A stretch of DNA of 64,000 nucleotides. Origin: Cricetomys ansorgei. Lineage: Eukaryota; Chordata; Mammalia; Rodentia; Nesomyidae. Location of the stretch: positions 5,946,001 through 6,010,000 of the forward strand of contig JAMJFZ010004031.1 of the NCBI GenBank assembly GCA_026225945.1, written 5' to 3'. Shown here piece after piece: positions 43,016 through 54,742 of the stretch. The first letter of the stretch is position 1; every line of letters starts with the position of its first letter. Made by a program: the position numbers and the translations under genes. The notes under the pieces are model-generated. The model was not told where the DNA came from. It did no database searches and worked only from the letters and a program-made list of their open reading frames with translations.

Positions 43016-45955
43016 CACAAAAGAAAAATGCAGGAAGAAAGAAGAATGAAAAGTGGAAAATCAAAGCAAAAAAGGAAAGGAAACTACATGAGAAATTTCT
43101 AAAAACCTCCTCAAAAACATATAAAATGTAAGGGCAGATAGACAGAGGTCAGAAAACATTGAAATATTAAGAAAAAGGAGGTCCAGAGACATTTTCAGTG
43201 TTAGCTGTTAATCAGCTATTGTTAATCCTTAAATGTGGGATTAGATCCTCGGTCCTTGTCCTCCAGTAAGTGACTTTTCTACCTTTTAGGTTGGATATGT
43301 TCAAGCATTTTAAACCTGAGATCCATATACTTTAAATTACCATTACCCATATTTAATTTCTGTCCTATAAAAATGGATAGCAATTGCAAGGAATAAAGTT
43401 TTTATTGTATTAATCCTACTAAAAGCCTTAGTTTTAGGTAATTGTCTATTTTTGTAAGATATTTGACATTGTATCAAAATGCTGACTCTATTAATCCAGT
43501 ATGATAACTAAGACAAACTGGAAGAAAAGTGTGTATCAGCCATGTTAGGAATTTGGTCTGCTACCATGGAAGGGCATTCATTAGTTTATTCAGTAAATAG
43601 TTGTTATACATTGTGGTACTTATTCCCCAAAGATGTCCTCAATAAACATTGTTTCTAGGTATTCATGCCTCCAAGTTTAGTGCCTGCCAGTTAGGATATT
43701 GTGTCAATTTCCCTAAATATTTTGTCCTGTACGAGTTACCGTTTTTCTAGCTCTCGGTATCACTTTCCCTGCTATCCTCCCATGCTGAAGATTAGGCCTC
43801 ACGTTTTGCATGCCAAGTGTAGACACCAACTTCTTTGTAGTCAATCTTACTGTAGTAGCACTGTCTCAAGGATTTGGAACAACAGTGGTTATCGCCTTCA
43901 TTCCCATAGCTTTCAGGTTGTGGTCAGCTGTGGTTCTGTTTCAGGGCCTTCCCATTCTGGAACCCTGATTAAAGGGATAGTGCCAGTATTGGACATTCAT
44001 ATTCTCATGTCAGAAAGGAAGATCAAGAACCATGAAAGAGGCTCCCAGTGTGTCTTAAACACAGACATGTTGCTCATTATTTGTGCTCACATCCCACTGA
44101 CCAATAGTTGTTAAACTGAGTGCCAAACTTGAGAGCCAATGGAGGACAGCGGTATTCCATCTCTACAGGAGCGAGGGCAAGTACTTGTCATTCCTTTGGA
44201 AAGTATTGAATAAATGCAAGTAAAATGACAGGAACCATGAAGTATATATGCCTTTCCTTTTCTTATGATTTCATTTTAGACCATCCCTCTGGTGATGTCT
44301 GGTGATGTTCCCCTCACTAATCACATCCTAGGCGTGTTCTGCTTTGTACTTATTTCTGCCTTCTGTACTTGCTTGTAGCCTGCCTGCTGGCATGTCAGAT
44401 TCGCTTATATCCTTGCTTGAGACGCTGATGGCTTAGCTGTCACTGGGTCTGTTCTGCAACTTCTCTAAGTCTGATATATGCAGGGGAAAAATCAAGCCAT
44501 TGTAAAATCCAATGGCTTGGGTTTTAGGCTAATGATTAAATTGTTGTGCCATCTTACTTGCAGTATGACATAATTAGGGAACAGATTCTTTGAAGCTAGG
44601 ACTAGAAGTTTCTGATCTATTGTATTCGAGAGCCTCTGTCAAGGTAACTGTTATAAGAGGTAAAATTCAGATTTAGAGAAGAAAGCTATCTTAACTGACT
44701 GAATAAATACTGTCTTCTTTTTCTGAAATAAAAATGTTTTGTTTATTTTTATTATTATTTTTTTTTAGTGCTAGATCTCTGTTCTAAAGAGATCTGGGGC
44801 TCCAGGAAATACTAATCTGTTGCCAGAATAATTAAAAAAAAAATTGACAAAAACAGATAGGGAGCCGGCTGTAAGGAACAGAGGCGAACTAGACATTTTA
44901 TGAAAACTACTGGGAATAAAAGGCAAGATTCACATTAAGAGAGAAAACTAGTTCTTAGGTTGGGCTGAAATGGCTCCAAAACCTAGCATGATTTGCGTTT
45001 CAAATAACCTGGCTTCTTGGAATTTTTCTTCCCCAGTTCAAATGAGTTCGCACTTTAAAGCTGGTAAAATGTCACACCTCCTTAAAGTTAAAAAAATCCA
45101 CTAAGTGCTCATGGGTGTTGGGCCATTCGCTGGAATGTTGTCAACCTGCCTGGGGCCACACCCTCAAAGAAAACGGTTTCTCCTTTCCACAGAAGCCATC
45201 AACTGTCTATAGAGCCTCAGCTGAGTCGTCCTGATAGTAGCTTCAACAAATTGAATCAATTATAGGCTGGATTGAGTCTGTGGTCTTTCCCATGGATCTT
45301 GAACTCATAACAGCTCACAGCATTCACAGCTGGGTAAGACTGTAGATGACTCCCTGTACCCCTTACAGCAGCATACCTATAGCAGAATACAGTACCTTCT
45401 GGTACTATGAAAGCTGTCCAGCTGAGAAGAAGCTTCCTTGCTAGTACCTTGATTTCTCTATGTCTTGTGACCAAAGAGTGTGGAGACTTTAATGAAATGA
45501 TTAGCACAAACAAACATGCTTAAAGCTCCCCCCAGTGTCAATGTCAAATATTTTGGAGGCTGAAGCTCATTTCATAGGGGGAAATTTGATGAAGCCCTTC
45601 CTCAATGCAGGGATGAGCACATACAGGAAAGGGTGGTCACAGAGCATGGGACAATTCTTATAGGTCTGACTGGAAAAGAGTTTGAGAGGCAGGTATGGGA
45701 GGACACTGAGAGAATGTTTAGGGTACAGAAAGGGCTGCAAGCTTGGACTATGGAAGGTGATAGGAAGAGAAATGAAATAAAGGCAAATGCTGAGGGGTCT
45801 TGTGCTGTTTTCCTTGAGCTGCTGTAACAACACGTCACATACTTGGCGACTCAGAGCAAAAGGAAATTTATGCTGTGATTTTTGAACTCCAAGGTTAATG
45901 TTTCATCTGGAGATTCTGAGAGTAACTCCATTTCCTGATTTTTTGAGGTGTTTGA
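43016..45955. other. Intergenic, nothing firmly recognised
   Basis: Includes an open frame of 137 codons (43701-44114, plus) without known domains. No CpG island or splice-supported exon is seen. Confidence 0.4.
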
Positions 45956-46420
45956 GGTGCTTGCTGTAGAGGAACATTTAATCTTTTAATGCAGCAGCAT
46001 GGCTGCTCTAGCAAAGAATTACACTGAAAGGCCTACGTGGTAGACATTTGATCTCTGATCCGGCAGCATGGCTACTCTAGGGTAGAAAGAATGTTAGTAC
46101 ACGCCTTTAATCCCAACATAGCATGCACCTTTAAACCCAATTCAGAAGACAGTGGTGGCATAAGCCTTAAATTCCAACTCAGTAGAGAGAAGCAGGAAGT
46201 TAGTTCAGAGAGAGGCTGAGCTCAGAGAGTAGAAGCTGAGCTCAGAGGGAGAAGCAGGGTAGAAGCAGAGTATGGAAGCAGAGTGGAAACTGAGAAGAGC
46301 TGAGCCAGTCCAGAATAAGCTAAGAGTGAAAGCAGAGAGAAGCAGACTGTTTATGATTTACAATTTCAGCAGTTCGGAAGACAGCTAGTCTGAGTGAGTT
46401 CAGTCAGCAGTAAGTCTTGG
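45956..46420. repeat. GA-rich repeat region of unknown family
   Basis: A ~40-bp segment containing 'cagcatggctgctctag' recurs 70 bp later as 'cagcatggctactctag'. It is followed by 'cacgcctttaatcccaac' (B1-like) and a degenerate array of 'gagctcagag' and 'gaagcagag' words. It may be a decayed rodent LTR or composite repeat. Confidence 0.45.
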
Positions 46421-47865
46421 AGGCTAAAACGTTCTAGGTTTAGGTTTGAAGATCAGATTGTACAGAAGCTGAAGACTTCTAGGACCAAGAATTGAATTAG
46501 CAAAGAGTAAACTGTCCTCTGCCATGAACCCATGAGAATAATTAAATGAATCAATGCTCACATCTATGACTACACCCTGCCAGAGGTACTCGACACTCTT
46601 GGACTTGTGGACACAGGACTCCAATCTCTAGCCTTATCTTTAGATCACTTTCTCCTCTGTGTATCTCAGTGTCTTCTCTCTGTGAGGAGAAATGCCATCA
46701 TATTCAAGGTTTATTCTCAGTCCAGGATGATCTTGTCTTGACGTCCTTAACCTTATTACATCTGCTAAAAACTTCTTTCCAAATACGATCACATGCACAG
46801 GTTCTGCGTTCATATATCTTTTAGGGGGCTGCTAATCACCCTATTGTATGTCTTTTGGTCAGGACTAAATTCAATACTATTAAAAAAAAAAACTGTTATG
46901 AGCAAGGCTGTGACCTGATTACATCAGTTATGTGGAAGACAATACCAGTTGATAGAGAATGGATGGGTGACCGAGACTTGAATTATAGAAATTTCTGAGC
47001 TAGCCTGTATAGAGTCAAGTGATAAAGGTAGAATCTGGGTGACCTCAATACATTTGAGTTATCTATGACATTTAGGAGCAAATGTCTTGTAGCAGATGGA
47101 AATAGGGGTCTGGGATGCAGTAGAGAGCTTGTATGGTCAACTGTTGGATGAGTGGCTCCCAGAAAAGTGAGCCTATGAGTACATACACTATGGCCTCCAG
47201 CTAACTGGTCTGAGCTATATAGTCTGAGCTATATAATCTCCAAATTATATAGCTCCCTTTTGGAATACAGCTGCCATATTGTATCAGTACTGAAGGTATC
47301 CCACTAAGAGGGAAGTCAAGTAAAGAAGACCTGATAGATGAACACTTTATGGAAGTAGACCCCCAGAGAAGAGCTAAAGAGCCCCAGGCAGCCCTGAGGC
47401 CCTAGATATGTGCAAAGGGCCTGTTAGCATAGCCTGGCTCCCAACTGAATGCAGCCACACGAGTGATTCCAGCAATCCTAAGAGGAACAGAAGAACTAAG
47501 TGTTAACCAATGGATCTGTAAGAAGGAGAGAAATCATTGTTCCAAGCAACTAGTTCTGAGGTGGTTTGTTATGCTCCAGTCCCCTTCCATGTTTGATGAT
47601 CCCACAGGTCTCACAATAAGAGCCAGTTATATCTGCTTTAGAGATGAAACAGTTATGGACAAGCATAGGAGCCAAAAGTTTGCTGAGATTCAAGAAATTA
47701 GTATCAAATTATGGGATGGAGGAAGCCAGGATGGAATCGGGAGCAGAGAAGTTATGTTTATTTTAGATCTTGGTTTCCAGGATATGGAACATTAGACCCT
47801 ATATAACTCCATCCAGAACAAATTATTATAGGCCTCTTTGTTATTTTATCTGATACCTTTATTTT
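46421..47865. other. Intergenic, nothing recognised
   Basis: A 110-codon plus-strand open frame at 47463-47795 has no similarity I know. No clear repeats. Confidence 0.4.
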
Positions 47866-47869
47866 CTTT

Positions 47870-48000
47870 TAATTTTTATGTATGTAATTGAAGATCATTA
47901 AGTTTTGAGGCCCCAGGCTGGCCTGAAATCCACAGAGACCTTCCTGCCTCATCCTGCTATGTGCTGGGATTGTAAGCATATACCATGATGCCTGGTTTAG
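47870..48000 (-). repeat. B1 SINE, old
   Basis: Antisense B1: 'ggctggcctgaaatccacag', then 'tgctgggattgtaagcatat'. Confidence 0.75.
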
Positions 48001-48089
48001 TTCTCCTTTGGAATAAAAAAAAAACCCATTATCCTATGTGCCAACCAATGTTTCACACATTAAAAGTGATTGATAAACGGTGATTGACC

Positions 48090-48230
48090 AGCTAGTCAAT
48101 GCAGCTGGTGGTGCATGCATGCTTGTAACTCCAGCATTCAGGAGGCTGACACAGAGGTTCCAAGTTCTAGGCCAGGGGATTACAAAGCAAGACTCTGTCT
48201 GAAACAGAGAAAGCTAATTGGCAGTGCAAC
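48090..48230 (+). repeat. B1 SINE, old
   Basis: Sense B1: 'gcttgtaactccagcattca', then 'acaaagcaagactctgtctg'. Confidence 0.75.
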
Positions 48231-49915
48231 TGATAAACAGTGAACATTCAGATAAATAAGTAAAACTATATTCTTGAAAACTACCAATAAACAATTTTTT
48301 CTCCTTTAATAAGATACTCCTTGGACAATCTTCACAGCCTCATAGAGAAAAGGAGGGTGTAGACGAGGAGGCAGTCAGCTGAGATTCTTTTCTTGAGCTG
48401 GCTGGTTTGTCTTTGAAATAGCATACATTTCCAGGTATGATAGCCCCTTGGGGATTCCACTGGCTACACAAAGTCTTCATAATATCTCTTTTCACAACAT
48501 CATACCTCTCTAGTGTGATTGCTTATATTCATGAGGGGATTCTGTAGCCTGCAACTGCTGTTGAAGCTCGTATCATAACAGTGTTGATGGAGTTAACAGA
48601 TGAGCAGAAGAGGGCAGAATTACACAGAAAATTATTTGAGTTATTTCTTAAGGGAAAATGCAGTTGTGTTTTATTTCTTAATGGGACTTCTTCGAGGATC
48701 CATGAAGGGTTGAGCATTTCCTTTTTCCTGCTCCAGACATGACACAGCTCCTGTTTTGTCTCCCTTACTTTCTGTCTAGGTAAGGTGACCTATAGGGTTC
48801 CATCAACAGACTCCAACGCCTTGCAGCTTCCGGTTAGGTCTGGTCCCTGACAGGAGGGAGGGGTGAAAATGAACTGAAGGTATTTTTTTTTTTTCCTGAT
48901 ATCTGTCCTTTGAGGTAGGGTTGAGGTCTCCGTGTCCTATGACAGCTGTCCCTGCTAACTTCAAGACAAGTGGTGACTTGTGTTTCTCCTGAGTTCTAGT
49001 AACTTTTCATTTCTGTCCTGTGCTCTCATGGCGACCTCTCTGCTGCTGTGTCTCGGATTCCTTTACTATCCCTGGAGTTTGTCTATGCTCTACCTTTTAA
49101 GTTAGTTTTGGTAATTTAGCCCTCTTAGAGCTACTTTGATTAGAGAGGGTTCTGTCTCCTATTGAGACTCTGTCTTTGTAAAATGAAGCGGGAATGAAGA
49201 TTGAACCACACCAACACACACTAACTAGGCCTCCTTTGTCACACCGGTCTCAAGCCTTCCAGCTTTGTACCTCAACAACAAACACTTCAGTGTTGCCATG
49301 TGACTTCGTGTGCCGACCAGGGACCATGGACACAGCCAATTCGTAAACCAAACCAGAAATACCAAATCCATCCCCCGGATCTCTCTTTTATTGCTTTGCC
49401 TGCTCTTCCCAGTATTCTCGACACCGGCCTCTTGTTTTGCAAAAACGAAATTGAAGATCTAAATCAGAGGTTTACTCTGTGAGCTCAGAAGAGTTGTTGA
49501 GATCCGCAGTAGCGGTGGCTGTGCAGTAATGCGAAGGTAGTCAGTGCCGCTGAGCTGGACTTAAAAACCGGCTAAGGTGGTAATGGCACATGTATCGTGC
49601 CACAGTGGGAAAGTACACACATATATAACAAAATCAGAGCTTTTGTTCTTTGATCTCCATCTTTTGTCTACAGAGACCGGTGCATTGATAAAACTGCAGG
49701 TGTAATGAGCATGTCCAGAAGGCTATTTATTAAGCTTCTGCCTTAGGCTACCCAGGGCTGGTTTGCGCTGGTCTGCACTCCCTTCTCTGAGGATGCTTGG
49801 GGCCTCCCTTGCCTTCACACACAGCGATACTGTGGTACTATGGCCGGGGTATGCTCGTATATGGGTTTTTGTCTTGTAAAAATTTTCTTGTGGTATTAAT
49901 TCACTCATTTAAATG
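48231..49915. other. Intergenic, nothing recognised
   Basis: Unique sequence without a recognisable exon or island. Confidence 0.4.
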
Positions 49916-49917
49916 TA

Positions 49918-50065
49918 TAGCCCAGCCTTAGGGGTGGCAGTCCTGTAATTCCAGGTACCTGGGCGGCTGAAGTGGGAGGACTATAATTTTTAGGCTAACC
50001 TGGGATACAAAGTAAGGTCAAGGACAGCCTGGGCAAATAGCCAGACCCTATCTGAAAAGAAAAAA
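49918..50065 (+). repeat. B1 SINE, diverged
   Basis: Sense B1: 'cctgtaattccaggtacctg', then 'gacagcctgggcaaatagcc'. Confidence 0.8.
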
Positions 50066-50069
50066 GTGA

Positions 50070-50160
50070 AATGATGGCAAGGGCTATCGCTCAGTGGGAC
50101 AGTGCTTACCCGGTATGTGTGAGGACCTAGGTTCAGTCTCCAGTACCACAAAGTAACAAG
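50070..50160 (+). repeat. ID-type SINE
   Basis: 'ggctatcgctcagtgggaca' (A box) and 'ctaggttcagtctccagtac' (B box) of an ID element, directly after a B1. Confidence 0.75.
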
Positions 50161-50329
50161 AACCAGTAAATAATAGTGAGGTGTAGGCTGCGGATTGCAC
50201 ACAACGAATGTTGTAACAGTTTCATTGCCCCACTTTTCAAAGACAAAACAACGACAACAAGAACCCACACTTAGCTGCAGGCGTTCTTCTTCCTTCCCAT
50301 TCAGAAATTAGTCCACGTTCTGTCTCCAA

Positions 50330-50560
50330 TGGAGCTTCCTATTCTGAACTTTTGATCTAAATGACGTCATACAAATTGACCCCTTGTGAATGACTTTTCT
50401 CACTTTCTGTGTTTTTAGGTTGTACCTGCATCAGTACCCCATTCTTTTTGTGGCAGAGTCATATTTTACCATAAGGCCATAACGTATTTCATTCATCCAT
50501 TCATTAATTGATGGACGTGTGAATTGCTTTCATCCAATACTGGTAACTACTTAACAATCA
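50330..50560 (-). repeat. Ancient L1 3' fragment
   Basis: Antisense of an old mammalian L1 end: 'catcagtaccccattctttt', 'catccattcattaattgatg' and 'gacgtgtgaattgctttcat'. It contains a perfect CRE octamer at 50362-50369. Confidence 0.65.
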
Positions 50561-50751
50561 ATAATCTGGAAAAAAAAAATCCTGGAGGTGGGGAGATGAC
50601 TCAGTGGGTAAAAGCCCTTTCACCCAAGCCTGATGACCTGAGTCTGGATCCCCAGATGCCATACAAAAGCTGGTTGCAGTAACATAAGCATCTATAATCC
50701 CAGTGGCCTATGGGGAGTGGGAGATGGAGACAGGAGATTCTCCAGATTTTC

Positions 50752-50983
50752 CAGCAATTCTCAACCCGAAGGCCACAATTCCTTTAAGTGTCAAATGATC
50801 CTTTCACAGGGATCACCAAAGATCATCTGCATACCAGATATTTACATTACAATTCATAACACCAGCAAAATTATAGTTATTAAGTAGACCTGGAAATACT
50901 TTTATGGTTGGGGGTCACTACAATGTGAGGAACTGTATTAAAAAGTTAGGAAGAGTTAGCATTAGGAAGGTTGAGAACCACTG
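50752..50983 (-). mobile_element. URR1 nonautonomous hAT-Charlie transposon
   Basis: Terminal repeats CAGcaaTTCTCA at 50752 and a perfect TGAGAACCACTG at 50972-50983. Internal 'gttgggggtcactacaatgt' is the URR1 core in reverse. Inserted in a B4-type SINE. Confidence 0.87.
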
Positions 50984-51133
50984 TTCCAGAAGCTTGTGGC
51001 CCAGCTAGCTTGGCTTACCTAGCAGAGAAGAGAGCCTGTCTCAAACAAGACGAAGAGGCAAAATCCCTCAACACATATGTGACCTCCATATGTTTCATGG
51101 TACCCACACCCAAGCAGTACATGCACTCAAGCA

Positions 51134-51204
<71 letters not shown>
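51134..51204. repeat. (CT)n(CA)n microsatellite
   Basis: About 23 CT units followed by about 11 CA units. Confidence 0.95.
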
Positions 51205-51208
<4 letters not shown>

Positions 51209-51924
51209 GTGGAGGGGAGAGAAAGAGACTCACACTTGGAACATTTGTAAACTCCCATGGTACACACAATTTCATCATGGCTGACTGTAAGCTGCATGAT
51301 GAAACTAGACGTTCATCGGAAAGAGAGGCTACAATAGGCTCTAGTGAGCTCCTATTAGCCAGTTCTAGCAAACCATCAACCATCCATCCTGATAGGTCAC
51401 CGAAGTGACCAGAGATGGGACTGTACACAGTAAGGTTTCCACACACCAGTGAGACCGTCGATGGCAGAAAGAAAAGTAACAGAACAGCGAAGGTTTACTT
51501 TGTGAGATCTGGGCACAGTGCTGAGCATTCTTTTTCTTTAATTCTTCATCACCACTTCCTTCTTGGCAGCTGTCAACTCCTCACTATCAATATTCTGCTC
51601 CTGGCGCTCTGCCTCTAGCTGGTCTCCATGCTGTTTCACAAGCACTCCAACATGTTCCCTCTCACAACGTTAGAGTGTGCTTCTTTGACCTGGTATACCG
51701 TTATTCAAGCTGTAACTCAGCTCCTTTCCATCAGCGTTCTGCTGAGTTGGCCTCTCCTCAGAAAGGCTGGCTTACCACCTCATCCCTTTATCCAACCCTT
51801 TGCTAAGCTTTACTCTCTTCATATCACCTATCACTGATATCCTGTGTCCCTCTGTGTATTTTCTTCTTCATCACATAATCACCAAACACACAATCTACGA
51901 CTAGGTTGCACTTCGCCACTTGTA

Positions 51925-52165
51925 ACGTTTTATTTATTCGTTCTTCAAAGACTTACTGTATTTCATGTGTAGGTACATTTTACCTGTGTGTATGTATGTG
52001 TGCCATGTGTGTGCCTAGAGCCTGTGGAGGCCAGACGAAGGCATCAGATTTCCAGAAATCAGAGTCAAGGATGCTTCCCAGCTGCCCATGTGGGTGCTGG
52101 GAACCAGGTTCTCTACAAGAGCAGCAATGCCCTTCGCTGCTAAGCCTTCTCTTCAGCTTACTACT
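51925..52165 (-). repeat. B3 SINE
   Basis: Antisense B3: 'gaggccagacgaaggcatca', 'gtgggtgctgggaaccaggt', 'gctaagccttctcttcagct', leading straight into the (TAC)n array. Confidence 0.85.
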
Positions 52166-52181
52166 ATTACTACTACTACTA

Positions 52182-52224
<43 letters not shown>

Positions 52225-52440
52225 ACTACTACTACTATTACTAACTACTACTACTATTACTACTATTACTACTACTAACTACTACTACTACTAACTACTA
52301 CTACTACTACTAACTACTACTACTATTACTAACTACTACTACTATTACTACTACTAACTACTACTAACTACTACTACTATTACTACTACTACTAACAACT
52401 ACTACTACTACTATTACTACTACTACTACTATTATTATCA
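52156..52440. repeat. (TAC)n array with periodic TACTAAC and TATTAC
   Basis: About 285 bp of TAC triplets in which a one-base slip (TACTAAC) and a C-to-T variant (TATTAC) recur. About ten TACTAAC words are present. Long blocks repeat with both variants in the same order, so the array has higher-order structure. Confidence 0.95.
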
Positions 52441-52444
52441 TTAT

Positions 52445-52612
52445 TATTTATTTGTAGCCCAGCCTTGTCTTGAACTTTTGATCCTGATGCCTCCAACTCC
52501 CTAGTGCTGGGGATTACAAGAGTGTTACCATCCGACCTGCTTTATGTAGCATTGAGCTTTGTGTGTACCAGGCAAGCATTCTACCAGCTGAGCTATAGCC
52601 TCAGCCATGGGT
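52445..52612 (-). repeat. Antisense B1 plus ID composite
   Basis: 'tgtagcccagccttgtcttg' and 'gtgctggggattacaagagt' (B1), followed by 'gcattctaccagctgagcta' (antisense ID A box). Confidence 0.65.
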
Positions 52613-52834
52613 AACCTCAAAAGGGTGAATTGAAAGCTGTATCAATCACACATTGATAAAGTTGCTACGAAACAACAGAAGTCATCCCCTCCATCCTGCT
52701 CGTCACTGTTCAGCCGTGCCGCTGTGAATGAGGCTAGAAGAGCATGGGGCCTTTCTTATATTCCCACTGGTGGTCTGGCCCCAAGGCTGTGTTGACCAAG
52801 CAGGGGCGTTTGGAGTTAAATTTTTTGAATATCA

Positions 52835-53000
52835 TACATTTATTTATTTATTTTTTGTGTAGGGGGGGCAGCCCTGAGGTCAAAGGACAATTTGAGGGAG
52901 TCAGTTCTCACTCCGACATGTGCATCCCTGGATGGAACTCTGGTTGTCAGGCTCCATGGCCAGTGTCCGAGTCGGATGAGTCATCTCATTGGACTACAGT
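52835..53000 (-). repeat. B3-type SINE remnant
   Basis: Antisense layout: 'gaggtcaaaggacaatttga', 'gagtcagttctcactccgac', ending 'gatgagtcatctcatt'. Confidence 0.55.
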
Positions 53001-54150
53001 TGGAACTCTGAACAAGTGCTTCTCTCTACTCCTGGTGCTGTGAGAAGAATACTTAGAGGGCATTCTGCCTCATCATCTACTTTCTTGTTTCTGGTCCAAA
53101 TTCTGGCACAGAGGTGACTCACCTAACCCGTGTGGGAGGCAGTCCAGTGATGAGGCTAAAAGTGTGCCTCCCTCAGTACGAATCCACATGCCAGTTAACT
53201 ATGAGCGAGCCCCTGGTGAAGTTACTCAGTTTTCCAGCATTTTCTGTCTTTAAAGTAGTATATTGAACCTCTGTGGCATAGGCCTGTTGAAAGAATTTAA
53301 TTATTATGTTAATTTAAGGTTTGATATACCTTACCTACTTAGCTCTCATGTCCACAGAAGTAGACGTCAACCTAGGGCAGAGACACAGAGCCCTCTGAGA
53401 ATATCCACCTGCCTTTTCTGCAGCTCTCGGCTACCACGCTCACCTCTGGCATTCTAGAAGAGCCTCTCCATCGTCCTGCATCTGCTTTGTTGCCACAGGA
53501 GAGGAGACACCCCTCCTTCAAGAAGGCATCATCAGCCTGCTCCTCTTTGCCTAGATTAATCGCTAGGTTTGGAAAAGGCCAAAGGGAAACCTTTTGTTGG
53601 CAGGACTAGCCAGATCCAAAGCACTCCCAGGGCAGGGCCAAGATGAGCGTGTCACAGTGCAGATATCTTTGTGCATAACCCCCAGACCTTGAGACTTTGG
53701 GAGAGAGGAAGAGAAAGGAAGAGAACCGATGGATCTGGTGTGCAACAGGAAAGGAGCCCCTCGACCCTCAGGTCCACTTGCCAAGAGCACCTGCTCCAAG
53801 GTGTCTCCCTAAATCACAGTAACTGAGTTTTACCCCCCTTTTCAACGTACAACTCACCCCCGTCACTGAAGGAGGGACGAATATCCCTGAGTTTCGTTAA
53901 ATCCACGAATCTCTTATGCAGGGAACTTCAGGGAAACTCAGTTTGATTAATATTTACTGCATGCCCACAGAATGCTGGGCAGTCTGAGGAACCGGGCAAG
54001 CCAAAAGTACAGTCTCATCCTAGAAAAATTAAGCCTGGGCTGACTCTAGGGACCCCCATTTCTTCGGAGCTCACTTTGGGTTCTGAAGGTCACAAATCAT
54101 CAATATTTTTCAGTACTTGGACTCCCACTGGGCTCCCCAGGGACCTTCTG
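53001..54150. other. Intergenic, upstream of Pde11a
   Basis: Unique sequence, increasingly GC-rich toward the Pde11a promoter. No exon recognised. Confidence 0.4.
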
Positions 54151-54742
54151 GAAAGCTGAAGGATTAGGGGGCGGAGCGGAGCGGGCTGGGGGAGGTGAGG
54201 CTGGAAGTGTGTTTGTGGGGGTGGGGGGATTGGAGGGGTAGGTACTTTCCCTACTCCGCACCGCGCAGAGACTCTTCCAGGAACCACCTGGCACCCCGGA
54301 CGCTGGACTTGGGCTGCAGTGCGCCGGGTCTGCTCCTCCCTCGGTCCCCCACCTCCCACCCCCTGCAGGCTCAGAGCCTCACTCCGGGGCGTGTCCTGCC
54401 TACCTCCGGCTCACAGTGGTCCGCTCAGCCGGAGGAGCGGCGGCTGCGGGAGCGGGAGCAGCGGTGGCGTGAGCCACCCGGGAAGCAGCGGTGGCCCGGC
54501 CGACACCTGTGCGGAGCAGGAGGAGGGGTAGGGTGGGTGGCAGCCGCTCTGAGCCGCGGAAGAAGCAGGCACCTCCCAGCCGGGATCCTGCTGTTCCTAC
54601 CAACCTCCGGCTGGCTGGCGGGGAGGTGGCACCAAGCTGGGGACACTGGTGTGGGCAAACATGTGCAGCAACAGCTAGAGGCCGCGGGACAGGTTAGCGT
54701 GTGGTCCAAGAGTAGAGAGGTAAGCAAGGGGAGCCCCGGATC
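54150..54742 (+). promoter_or_regulatory. CpG-rich Pde11a promoter and 5' UTR region
   Basis: Dense CpG and GC boxes (for example 'gggggcggagcggagcgggc' at about 54168) directly upstream of the Pde11a start codon. It includes a 5-codon upstream ORF at 54661-54678 and an AG-GTAAGC donor-like site at 54720. The transcription start is not fixed. Confidence 0.65.

Larger units (their letters stand above)
50585..51210 (+). repeat. B4/RSINE1 SINE, interrupted by URR1
   Basis: Head 'gtggggagatgactcagtgg', then 'tctggatccccagatgccat' and 'gcatctataatcccagtggc'. After the URR1 insert: 'gagcctgtctcaaacaagac' and a CT/CA-rich 3' end. Confidence 0.7.

Noticed and set aside
50971..51446. Frames of 143-145 codons on both strands
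   Set aside because: They run through a URR1/B4 end and the (CT)n(CA)n microsatellite, so they are repeat-derived.
52156..52440. Possible CRISPR-like or satellite array
   Set aside because: Simple triplet repeat without spacers, in a vertebrate genome; a microsatellite seeded at a SINE end.
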